DNA of 64,000 nt. It comes from Diplolepis rosae. Lineage: Eukaryota; Arthropoda; Insecta; Hymenoptera; Diplolepididae. The stretch is from assembly GCA_030998225.1 (NCBI GenBank), contig JAPYXD010000459.1, forward strand, positions 2,666,001 to 2,730,000, written 5' to 3'. Of the stretch, positions 33,571 through 43,397 are shown in pieces. The notes beneath the pieces are model-generated. The model made no database searches, was not told the DNA's origin, and was given only the letters and a program-made list of their open reading frames with translations. Made by a program: the position numbers and the translations under genes. Position 1 is the stretch's first letter. Each line of letters opens with the position of its first letter.

Positions 33571-35020
33571 AAACCGTGAGTCGCAAGACTCGTTCCACCA
33601 GCTATATCTATTCACGCAGGAACGAATGAAAGTAATCTGCGCCTTGAGCACACATAAAAAATTTTTAATTTGAAAAACCTGTTGAACTTTCAGTGTATTG
33701 ATGTTCCAAGTTATTAAACATTTTTTGATTGTCATCGACTTTTGGATATTACTAGTCAATGAGAATTTCAACAACTTCTTCAGAAGCTTTTATTGAAAGG
33801 TGTACGTAATTATTGAAATTGTCAATGAATTTTTGTACAGTTTCAGTACTATCCAAAAGTCAATGACAAATGACTATAATATCAATTTTTATTTACATTC
33901 CAACTGAATCTTTCGTTACTTTTGAGGATTAAAAACTATAGTCAATGTAGTATTTAAAAGTTTCACATAATCTAGTTATATAGATTCTTTAAGATTAATA
34001 AATTGTTAATTCATAATTTTTTCTCAATTCATTTATAATTACTTTTTTATTTTTCACTCAAGTTTTTAAAATTAAATTGATTTTATGAACATTTAAACTG
34101 CAAAAGTCTTGATAACTGTGTTACATAAAATATAAAAAATCTACACAGGATTTAGATTCACTTAAATTTCTTAAGCACAATAATAATTTGGAATTCACAA
34201 TTGTAAAATACATATTTTGAATATATAGAACACAGAAAATAAAACAACCTTCTTTTAAACATTTTTACACAAGATACTTTTCGATAATAATGCAATTTTT
34301 TAATGTTCATTTCAAACTGTAGTTTCATTAAACTTCATACGTAGTTATAATAAAAATTTATACTAAATATTAATTAATAATTATATTATATACATCAACA
34401 ATCGTAATTATACTAATTAATTACTTATATTAATTTTAAAAAATATTTTATGAATAATTTATAAAAAAACGTTGGTTTATTTTTTCATGAGTAAGACTCA
34501 AAAACTCTAGTCACGACACTTACTATCACAAGCTCTGAATAATTCTTGCAGTCACTATATAAAAAAGTTCCAAGTTTTATGTCCCAGTATTGTAAGCGAG
34601 CGTGTGCGTGATTCGACAAAAGCGTATCTTCCTATATATAAGTTGTAGTTATTAGTTTTATATATGTAAGGTTATACGTTAAGTGTATTTGTGGTTAAAA
34701 ATATGACTGGCTGCAATTGAATGGTGTGAATGCATTTATATGATGTTTATGTATGTATGTATTGGATGAGTAATGGCAGGCTCAAAATAAGAATTTTTTT
34801 TTATTCAAGAGAAATATATCACTGCCGGTTGAAGTAATACGCCCGATGCTCATTTTACTCAACTATCGTTTGAATCACCTCAAAGCGTCGGTGATATACC
34901 TATACATTTCCTACGCTTATTGTTATTCACTTTGGGTGAATTAGGTATTTATCAAATTTATTTTACTCGATACTCGACTAGGATCAGGGCAGGTCGACCT
35001 CTAATGTATTGGGTGTCCCC
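33571..35020. other. AT-rich DNA, no gene seen
   Basis: Long low-GC stretch without a motif-bearing frame. ACTCAACTATCGTTTGAATC at 34858 may be a stray piece of the preceding motif family. From about 34980 the DNA becomes GC-richer and probably includes the promoter or 5' leader of the THAP remnant. Confidence 0.4.
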
Positions 35021-35169
35021 GTAGGATAGTTCATGTGCGGTGGTGTACGCGGCGCTAGTTGTTGGAAGCGGGCGGAGTGCGGCAAAGGGAACGGCTTCGT
35101 ATGAGTTCCGCCTTTGTTGTATACATGTATCAACAATTCGTACGCGATCGCGCTTTATAATCATTTAAA

Positions 35170-35542
35170 ATGAATTCGAAGTACGAAATTCAATGTGCTG
35201 TGAGTGGGTGTACCTCCAAAAGGGGTCGGAAGAACAATGTGTCAATTCATCGGTTTCCGAAGAAAGAAAATGCCGGACAACGATGGATAGAAGCATGTTC
35301 AAATCCCTACTTGTCGAGGTTAGGATACCTCGAAGTACTAGAAAGACAATTTTTTATTTGTCATCGACATTTTTCCGACGTTAAATTTACCGTCGGGTAG
35401 TGATGTGTCGAGTGGAAGTGATGTGAACATTAAACCGGCGAGTGTTTCTTCCCCATCAGACTTCGAAATTTTTATTCCCGAAGTAGAAAAACCTGCAGAA
35501 GGCACACGAGACTTTGAAGAAAGTAGAGTGCAGTTTGCACAC
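35170..35542 (+). pseudogene. THAP-domain gene remnant, exon 1
   Basis: The THAP domain is a C2CH zinc DNA-binding domain of P-element transposases and related host proteins. From the ATG at 35170 the frame shows CAVSGC (two Cys), HRFPKKENAGQRW (His, Phe-Pro, Trp), then a Cys and FFICHRHFSDVKF, supplying Cys and His. A +1 shift at about 35387 leads to a second open stretch, LPSGSDVSSGSDVNIKPAS to ESRVQFAH, ending exactly at a strong splice donor, CAC|GTAAGT (35542/35543). The GC-richer sequence upstream (35020-35165) fits a leader. The frameshift and the exon 2 stop make it a probable pseudogene. It is most likely the 5' end of a P-like transposase or a domesticated THAP protein. Confidence 0.75.
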
Positions 35543-35574
35543 GTAAGTAACAATATTTTTAATTTCATACGATA

Positions 35575-35815
35575 TTGTATATAATTTCAAACTTTTCGAC
35601 TCTGATCAGAGTCCTCATTAGTGATCTTTATTTCTAAAATTTTAAGTGCAATAAATAAAATATTACATATATGTGCCCTATTTGGAAGTAAACTTTGAAA
35701 ATGTGAAAAAATGTAAAAATCGTAAGAAAATTTACATAAAATAGTACAAGAAACTTCGATGAAGTATCTAAAACTTCCTTAGGAATGACAATAAAATTCT
35801 AGCACGTAATTTTGA
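35575..35815 (-). repeat. Diverged PLE terminal copy with decayed hammerhead
   Basis: It aligns with the PLE terminal copy 29220-29500 across its length (for example CTTCCTTAGGAATGACA and GATCTTTATTTCTAAAA). On the minus strand the hammerhead boxes read CTAATGA (35615-35621) and GAAAA (35593-35597), each with a key change, while stem II GACTC/GAGTC is kept. It lies in the presumed THAP intron. Confidence 0.7.
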
Positions 35816-35842
35816 GATAGCAAACTAAAAAAGTAGTATATA

Positions 35843-36854
35843 CACTACCGGTCAAAATTATTTATTCACCTGCTGTGTTAGCTATTCTCAAAGTGTCTTA
35901 ATTTTTATAATTATTTAAATTTTGCATCTACTGAGCCCAAGTTGAAGGCAAAATGATAATTTTATAAGAATATATTGCAAAAAACGTCAAATTTCGATCT
36001 TTTTGAATAAATATTAATAACACTGAAATTAATTAAGACCTTTAAACGTTTCTGGTCTCATTTTTGAAGGTTACTCTTCATAGTATTTTGATAACTTATC
36101 AAGATATTTTTAGAATTTTTCTTTTGGATTCTACCCTGGGGTCAAACATGGTACAAACATGTCAAAAATTTTCAAATGAAGAAAGTAATCTATAAATTTT
36201 ATTAAAATATGATACACATTGGTTTTTAAAAATTTCTTGTAAGTAGCTACACATTTTTAAAATTTTATGACCTTTTTGTATCATTTTTGACGCCGGGTAG
36301 AATCCAGGAAAAAAATCTGAAAATATCTTGATTAGTTAGAAAAATACTATGAAAACCTACCATTTAAATGAGACAAAAAACTTTTAAAAATCTTAATTAA
36401 TTTCAGAGTTGTTAATATTTTTCAGAATGATTGAAATTTCAAGTTTTTTGAAATATTTTTTTATAAAATTAACATTTTGTTATTTTTTCTGATTTTTCTA
36501 AATCATTTCAGTCGATTATGTCGATCATTAGAAGAGTGTATCACTGTACGTGACAACGGAACTCTACTATATCGACCTTATTAACCTCTGATTTAGAATT
36601 AATCCAACGTTATTTAAAACTAGATGGTATTTTCCAATATAAATTGAAGAAATTTTTCTGTGAAAAAAAAATTTCTTCAATTTTGTTATTTAGTTTATTT
36701 TATTATTTTTTATTTTGTTTTATTTGTTATTTGCAAAATTTTATTAACTTTTATTTTATGATAGGGAAAAAAATTTCAACTTGTTATTATAAAAATTAAG
36801 ACATTTTAGGAATAGCTGAAACAACAAGTGAACAAATAATTTCGACCGGCAGTG
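35843..36854. mobile_element. 1,012-bp Tc1-like non-autonomous element
   Basis: The ends are CACTACCGGTCAAAATTATT and the complement of CACTGCCGGTCGAAATTATT, between TA (35841-35842 and 36855-36856). Such CACTACCGGTCAAAA ends are familiar from Tc1-like elements of insects. The interior is AT-rich; two mirrored stretches (about 36020-36160 and 36290-36440) share CTGGAT/ATCCAG-type words and TTAATTTCAG. No transposase. It lies inside the THAP intron. Confidence 0.8.
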
Positions 36855-37107
36855 TACTTCTGTCTAAATGTTACTGAAGATATAGATGCAAGTACATATA
36901 TAGTATAAAATTACAAAGTATTATTTATGAAAAAATAGCTGAGAATTGCCAATACAAATTCCAGAATGTCAAAATCCCACCACAATTTCGCGAAACATGT
37001 GACTGGAGTTTTATTTTATAAAATTTATTTTTATTTATTTTATAAAATACCTACGAAATAAATTTCAAATATTCATATAAATTAAATGCTTTTAATCTAT
37101 ATTCCAG

Positions 37108-37326
37108 AAAAAATAATCAGAAGATATCCCAGAAGCAGGAAGCAGCAAGGATGTATTTGGAGAAGACTTTCACACAACACCGAAAAGAGCTATCTCGACC
37201 CCACAAAGTGTTCGATTATCTTGTAGTACAAAAATCAACGCAAAATGTGCTAAGCAACTATATTTTCTGAAAATAAAAATACAAAATTACAGATATTTTT
37301 GTTTCTTTTTTATGACGAGAAAACCA
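37108..37326 (+). pseudogene. THAP gene remnant, exon 2
   Basis: It follows a splice acceptor, TATATTCCAG (to 37107). In phase with exon 1 it gives two Lys codons, a TAA, then a clean frame to TGA at 37327: SEDIPEAGSSKDVFGEDFH, then TPKRAISTPQSV and KINAKCAKQLYFLKIK. This kind of linker and basic stretch after a THAP domain is common in THAP proteins. The TAA in phase suggests loss of function. AATAAA at about 37273 may have created an early poly(A) site. The later transposase exons are not seen. Confidence 0.6.
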
Positions 37327-37610
37327 TGATTTAAGGCAAAATTGTGTAAATGTAATTAAAGAGTGAGTTGATATCAACATAACTTCTCACTCTTGAATTA
37401 AATTTTCACAATTTTGCGCTAAATCTTCAATTTCCTTTTAATTTTATTTGAATATATTCTTTGTAACACATTTAAAGAACCTACGTATGCATGTATATGC
37501 ACTAACACGTGCACACATAATGGTAGTTCATGCGCAGTGCTGTACGCGGCGCTAGTTGCTAACGGTCCACCACCTTTCCATTAGGTTTGCACGGCCTGAC
37601 TAGGATTGAA

Positions 37611-37964
37611 CAGAATGGCCACTTTTTTTGCCTGAAACGCAGGAAGGAAATCCCCTTTCTGGGGTACACACGAAAAATGCTGGAGTTATCAATTACTCCC
37701 GCATATGGGGGAACAATTGCATGATTTGCGTTAGCGCCGTGATTTTTTCGCCATGTTTTGCAACATCAAGTGTCGCCATCTAACGGGCCAAAAGGTAAGA
37801 TCGTTGCGAAAACTTGAAAGTATGGGCAGCCAAATTGATCGATGTGAAAACCTACAATTGGTGCAACATTGTCTCTGTCGAATCTTCGGACTGACATTTT
37901 TTTCGCGTGTACCCAAAAAGGGGATTTTCTTCCCGCGGTTCAGGTAAAAAAGTGGCCATTTCTG
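37611..37964. mobile_element. 354-bp inverted-repeat element with CAGAAATGGCCAC ends
   Basis: The left arm (CAGAATGGCCACTTTTTTTG) mirrors the right (complement of CAGAAATGGCCACTTTTTTA), continuing through GGAAATCCCCTTT and GTACACACGAAAAA, for about 70 bases per side. The target duplication is not clear. No coding capacity. Confidence 0.7.
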
Positions 37965-37984
37965 TGCATGCATGAGAAAAAATA

Positions 37985-38105
37985 AAGTATGCCACACGAG
38001 AGGAAGAGGATGAATCTGATGAGTGTGAAATTGCACACGAGCGAAGCGAAGGCGCAACTTAATACTCGTCAGAATCATCCTCTTTCTCCCTTGTAGCATA
38101 AATAT
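37985..38105. repeat. Short imperfect palindrome with GCGAAGCGAAGGCGC
   Basis: GAGGAAGAGGATGAATCTGA faces TCAGAATCATCCTCTTTCTC around a GC-richer loop. The outer AAAGTATGCC and loop composition recall the AGTATATTAC modules, but the match is weak. Confidence 0.5.
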
Positions 38106-38318
38106 CTATTATTTCGCGGATTAAATTGACAAATTCAAATTCAAACCTTAGACCTCTATTTTTCAAACCTGTTAAAGACTTTTCTGTGCCAGGCAAACTT
38201 TTTTCCTGTATATAGATTTTTAAAATTTCCTTTTATTTTGAATCCACATTACGATATTAGTACGGAGAAAATAGATGTTTACTATTAATATCTCAGATGC
38301 TTAATAGAGAAACATCTA

Positions 38319-38589
38319 CACGGAGAAAAATGGAGGGTCAGCCTGAATATCTAGAGGGTCAGGTCGACCAAATATGATGATCGACTATAGGACAGCCTTC
38401 TAGATAATCAAACTGATCATCTGTAGAGGGTCAGAAAAAAATAATCGATTTGATCATTGTAGAATGTCGATTTGATCATCCTTGAAGGTCGAAATGAAAT
38501 TATATATATATATTATTTGATAATCTAGGAGGTCGGTCTGACTCTCAAAATTTTGAACCTCTAATTTCGACCAGCCGTTTTTCTCCGTG
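38319..38589. mobile_element. 271-bp CACGGAG element with GGGTC/GATCA motifs
   Basis: The ends are CACGGAGAAAAATGGAGGG and the complement of CACGGAGAAAAACGGC, between TA (38317-38318 and 38590-38591). The shared box CTATAGGACAGCC lies at 38385-38397. The interior repeats GAGGGTC and GATGATC/TGATCA words. A short truncated relative (AGTACGGAGAAAATAGATG) lies just before it at about 38260-38318. Confidence 0.85.
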
Positions 38590-38591
38590 TA

Positions 38592-39146
38592 CCACGATTT
38601 TGAACGGTAAAATCTACATGTAACGGCATGATATTTCAAGTGTTAAATTTGTTGCAAATTGTTCCAAAATAATTAGAACGCAGTAAACACATATATTTTG
38701 GTAACTTTTTCTAACATCTTCCAAAAAATTTCATATTACCTAACTTATTGAGAAAATTGTTTATATGTTACGGAAATATTTCTTCTAAAACGATCATTTT
38801 TTCTAATTAACCCTTTAAGGGCCAAAATGGCATAAACGATACACTGGTCTTTGAGGACGTGTAACTTATGCTATTCGCGACTGAAAAAATTGAGAGGAAT
38901 ATATTTTTAAAGTTCAAGATGTGCCCTTTCTGATGGTAAATACGAAATTGATCTAAAAAATTATTAATTATAAAAAAATTCAGTTTAAAAAAAAAAGCAC
39001 GATTTTCTCGGTCTTTTTTTTTTTGAAAGCGAGTTTTGAAAGGTTTCCCGGTCTGTCAACGACCTGGAACATTTTTAACCGGTGGAATAAATATCTAAAC
39101 TTTAAAAAGGTGTGGTTCAGAGATTAATTTTCCACTTCAGTCTTTA
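38592..39146. other. AT-rich DNA, no gene seen
   Basis: No frame with a motif. A-rich runs at 38980-39020. It ends at the left arm of the next inverted repeat. Confidence 0.4.
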
Positions 39147-40280
39147 CAAAATGGCGCCCGAATTACAAAATTTTCACGAATACATCCAGTATTTTTTTTG
39201 TCAGAAAATATAAACAAACCGAGGAAATTACTAAGAATAAAAAGTTCTTAGAATCATTCAAAGTATACGTCTGAATTTTTTCAAAACGTTTCGAGAAACT
39301 TTTTAATTTTGCAAATAGCATAATTTTTGCAAAATCAAAAAATTGCTCAAAACACCCCGAAAAAATTTGTATGTATTCTTTAACCAATTTTAAGAACTTT
39401 TTATTCTTGCTAATTTTTTCCATAAGACTATTGCTTTCATAAAAAAAATTCTCAAAGATCAAATAAGTATCCGATGAGAAAGTCCGCGTATCAACATATT
39501 TATCGATGTAAGGTCGTGAACAAAAACCCGAAAACAATCCTCGATCTCCAGGGCAATTCATGAATGAGAGAAAAAGCGGAAGAGATATAAATATATAGAC
39601 AGATAGGATCTTTAAGGTCGATAGTGTTAATAGTGTCTTCATTTCTGCAAAGCTTTTCTCTCATGCCGGCGTCCCGGGTGAAAATCGTTTACGACTGCAG
39701 CAGGCCTGCAGCTCGCTTAGAGACCTGCAACAGGCCTGTAGCAGGCCTGTATTCAATTATACGCCTGCAAGAGGCCTGCAACACACACGCAGATTGAATC
39801 AAAATATTACATTTATATATAAATGTTCAATATGCGGGTGTGTTGCAGGTCTCTTGCAGGCGTGTGATCAGAAGCAGGCCTGCCACAGGCTTGTTGCAGG
39901 TTTCTAAACGAGCTGCAGGCCTGCTGCAGTCGTAAACGATTTTCACCCGGGGTTGCCTCTCTCGATATTGAGAATTTTTTTTATGAAAGCAATAGTCTTA
40001 TGGAAAAAATTAGCAAGAATAAAAAGTTCTTAAAATTGGTTAAAGAATACATACAAATTTTTTCGGGGTGTTTTGAGCAATTTTTTGATTTTGCAAAAAT
40101 TATGCTATTTGCAAAATTGAAAAGTTTCTCGAAACGTTTTGAAAAAATTCAGACGTATACTTTGAATGATTCTAAGAACTTTTTATTCTTAGTAATTTCC
40201 TCGGTTTGTTTATATTTTCTGACAAAAAAAATACTGGATGTATTCGTGAAAATTTTGCAATTCGGGCGCCATTTCGTAGA
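39147..40280. repeat. Inverted repeat, about 312-bp arms, mirrored reading frames
   Basis: Positions 39147-39457 mirror 39967-40280 with almost no difference. Each arm carries the same Lys/Phe/Leu-rich open frame on opposite strands (SFSKRFEKIQTYTLNDSKNF, then a hydrophobic FLFLVISSVCLYFLTKKI). The frame has no known motif and is probably a by-product of composition. About 200 bases beside the left arm (39458-39660) have no partner. A MITE lies between the arms. Confidence 0.75.
39673..39951. mobile_element. GCAGGCCTGC palindrome element, copy 1
   Basis: The ends read CCCGGGTGAAAATCGTTTAC and the complement. GCAGGCCTG(C) or close variants recur about eight times, symmetric about an AT-rich centre (ACATTTATATATAAATGT). 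A second copy is at 61706-61911. The target duplication is not determined. Confidence 0.8.
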
Positions 40281-40442
40281 AACCAAAGTGAAAAATGAAT
40301 TTCTAAACCACATGTTACGTTCAGCGGCAGCGCTCGTGACAGGAACAAAGAACTGAATTTTAGTTTACTGTGTCTAAAATATTCTAGAGTATTAAATAAA
40401 AGGATAGTAAAATATACTCTCTCTTCGAGCGGCTAAAGAGAG

Positions 40443-41875
40443 TGTTGTTAGGTGGGGTAGCTCGTGTACTAAGGGAGATCCCAACCTGCCTTATATTCCT
40501 ATTTAATTATAATGCTCGATATTTGAGAGGAGGGTGGAAAAATAATTATAAATGACTAAGGCTTCTCAGATTAACACATTTATTCCTTCCTAACAGGAAA
40601 GACACTTGGTTGCCGCAGTCCTGGACACAAGGTTTTCTTGCACTAAACAAAATCACAACACACAAAAGAACAAACAAAGCGGTAAATTACAAAGGAAATA
40701 TGTTACTTATTCTACCGCATGTGAGACAAAGACAATTGAATTTAACTTTCGGGCAAGACTGTTAAGCCCCACTCAGCACTCGAGTCACAACACTACACCC
40801 GGCAAGCATGAATCCTGCAACAAAACTCGCACGCGGACAGATTCCCTACGCCACAGCTCGTCCCTTAGATAATTGCCGCGATCGTTGTTTAATTAACTGG
40901 GACTTATGGCTCGTAGCCGGCCTTGAATAGAACGTTTTCGGATAAATTTTTATATAAGGGGCGAACCTCGGCGGTAGAACTGAACGCGACTACCAGGGCG
41001 TATGTTGCTACACGAGAGCCGAGAAAAGACTGAAGTTTTTGATATTAAAAAGAAGCTTCGGAGACGCTGGGGGTTGTCTCTGGATTTCCCAGCGAAGCTT
41101 AATCGACCAATCAGGTTTGGAAAAATTAAGCTTGAGGAAAGGGAAAACATTCTGGGACCTTCAATGGGGGTTGTAAAGTTGGTGTACCAGGTAACCTTTG
41201 GGCTAGCTGGCCTCTAGTCCCATTTTTTGCGAAAGAGTGGATGACTCAACCAAGGGTTGGTCGGCCTGGGCTTACTATGGCACCTTCAAAAAATTGACGG
41301 CCAAATTTGTATGGCTTAATGCTTCGTATAATTCAAGTTTACTCGAGGTTAACATAAGTAAATTTAATCCTCGAGTTTACTATACACAGACGTTTTCAGA
41401 TTTACATTTTACCCACTCTTCCATTAAGTTATAAAATATTATTGCTTTATTTTAAAAGCATTTTGTAGCGGATGAGGAATGGACAGGGTAAAGAGGATTT
41501 GCGAGTAAACTCGATGAGGAATCCAAAAGCTTGACCCAACGCTCCTTCCTTTAGAGGTATTGACAATAAAATAAGATTTCAATTATTCGTAGAAACTTTG
41601 AGACGTGACAATTTAGCGTTTTCCAGGATTGCTGCCATAGGACATATTCAATACAGAAAGTTGTAAAATATAAGATTAGAAAAGTAATGTGCTTAGGGTT
41701 TAAGATAAATTTTAACATAAAATATTAAATTGAACCTTAACATAAATGGATTAGAAATTATAGTGTCTAAATAGTTCCTAAATAGAATAGGCTTTCTGCA
41801 TTCGAGGTACCTAAATAACTTAATCGCTAAAATTGAAGAGGATGTGCAAATCTCGAATGTAATCGGGATGTCACA
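40443..41875 (-). repeat. Possible LTR (solo) of a gypsy-like retrotransposon
   Basis: On the minus strand the piece starts TGTGACATCCCG, a common LTR start, and could end near CACCTAACA. About two thirds in, a TATA-like TTATATAAAAATTT (near 40960) is followed after a GC-richer stretch by AATAAA (near 40582). That order fits U3, R and U5. No internal gag or pol and no second copy are present, and no clear target duplication, so this is a suggestion only. Confidence 0.35.
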
Positions 41876-41942
41876 CACACCTTCTTGAAGTTCAGACATT
41901 TATTCCACAGTTAAAAATCGTGCTTTGTCGCTTAAACAGTTA

Positions 41943-42873
41943 CCCAAGTAACACAAGATCATCTATTAGACGTCTAAAACAGCTTTTTGAGAAAAACGGG
42001 AGAGCTCTAGAAGACGTTCCGATTTTCCGCCGAAAGTGCTATTAGACGTCTAGTAGAGCTCAAATTGGCCGCTAATTCAACTATTTTTGGCGTCTAGAAG
42101 ACGATCGAAAAAAAGCATCTACAAGATGTCCTTATGTCGTCTTTTAGAGGGGTATCATTCGATGAATTTTAGATTGTTTGAAGGGCTCTGTTAGAGCTTG
42201 CGATAATCTATTCTACAAGACGTTACGAAAATCGTCTTTTAGACAAAAATTAAAAACTCTGCTAGAACAGTTAAGTAAATATTTCCTAGAGCTCTAGGTT
42301 AAGTGCTCTAGAAGAGGTATGAAAAATTGTATTTTAGATATTAAAAAATGGGATAAAAGTGATACTTTTACTGTTATTTTAGATATCGGTTTTAAGAGAA
42401 ATATTTGTACTACATTTTTCGGCTTTTATTTGTAAAAAATCTTATGTAAAAATATCACTTTTAGCCCATTTATAATATCTAAAATACAATTTTTCATACC
42501 TCTTCTAGAGCTCTTAACCTAGAGCTCTAGGAAATATTTACTTACCTGTTCTAGCATAGCTTTTAATTGTTGTCTAAAAGACGATTTTCGTAATGTCTTG
42601 TAGAATAGATTATCGCAAGCTCTAATAGAGCTCTACAAACAATCTAAAACTCATTGAATGACACTCCTCTAAAAGACGACATAAGGACGTCTTGTAGATG
42701 CTTCTTTTCGATCGTCTTCTAGACGCCAAAAATAGTTGAATTAACGGCCAATTTGGGCTTTGCTAGACGTCTAATAGCACTTTCAGCGGAAAATCGGAAC
42801 GTCTTTTAGAGCTCTCCCGTTTTTCTCAAAAAGCTGTTTTAGACGTCTAATAGATGATCCTGTGTTACTTGGG
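41943..42873. mobile_element. 931-bp palindrome with AGACGTCTA and GAGCTC motifs
   Basis: The ends are CCCAAGTAACACAAGATCAT and the complement of CCCAAGTAACACAGGATCAT. The two halves mirror each other almost throughout. AGACGTCTA, CTAGAAGACG and AGAGCTCTAG words recur more than twenty times, many of them themselves palindromes. No coding capacity. The termini resemble those of 48838-49888 (CCCAAGCAG), so both may belong to one family. The target duplication is unclear. Confidence 0.8.
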
Positions 42874-43244
42874 CATCGGCTTTGTGTAATACTCGTGGAT
42901 AGGTTAGAAAGTCGACTAAATATTATGAACCTCCTTATTAAAGAATATGATAGATAATCGCTGAAAATGTAAAACGTGAATTCGAAAGTTTAAGTGACAG
43001 TCGCGGAAAATTTTAAACACCGTGGGTTTTATTTTCTCTAAACCAGGCATCGAAAGTCTAAGTGACAGTCGAAGAAAATGTTAAACATTGTAAAAAGGAA
43101 AATATTATTTTCTGTGATATGATCCTGCACTTATAGTTAATTATTTTTCACTTTTACATTACCTATATAATCCTAATATGAACTTACTATTACATTTAAC
43201 ACTGTACATTACAGAAACGCAATTTTTTATAAACACTTCGCAGC

Positions 43245-43325
43245 ACCGAGAATCGAACGCTCGCACGCACGCACGCATCCTAACCCAATTCTAATCGCAC
43301 ACCTTAACCCGCATAGCCGATACAT
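43245..43325 (-). repeat. tRNA-like sequence (minus strand)
   Basis: On the minus strand GGCTATGCGGGTTAAGGTGTG (D-arm-like) is followed by GCGAGCGTTCGATTCTCGG with a clear box B. A GCGT microsatellite lies between. Resemblance to 17297-17370 (GCGTGCG, GGTTAGG) suggests a shared tRNA-derived SINE. Not a functional tRNA. Confidence 0.4.
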
Positions 43326-43397
43326 GTCGTGGAGACTTGTGTAAAATATTTGGATCACATTCAGAGTTTGAAGGCAAAACTAAAATAATAGAGAAAT

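Noticed and set aside
34958..35164. Minus-strand frame upstream of the THAP exon
   Set aside because: No motif; it covers the probable leader or promoter of the THAP remnant.
40606..40872. Host protein-coding exon
   Set aside because: The frame has no domain, lies in the putative LTR, and its minus strand has an LTR-like signal order.
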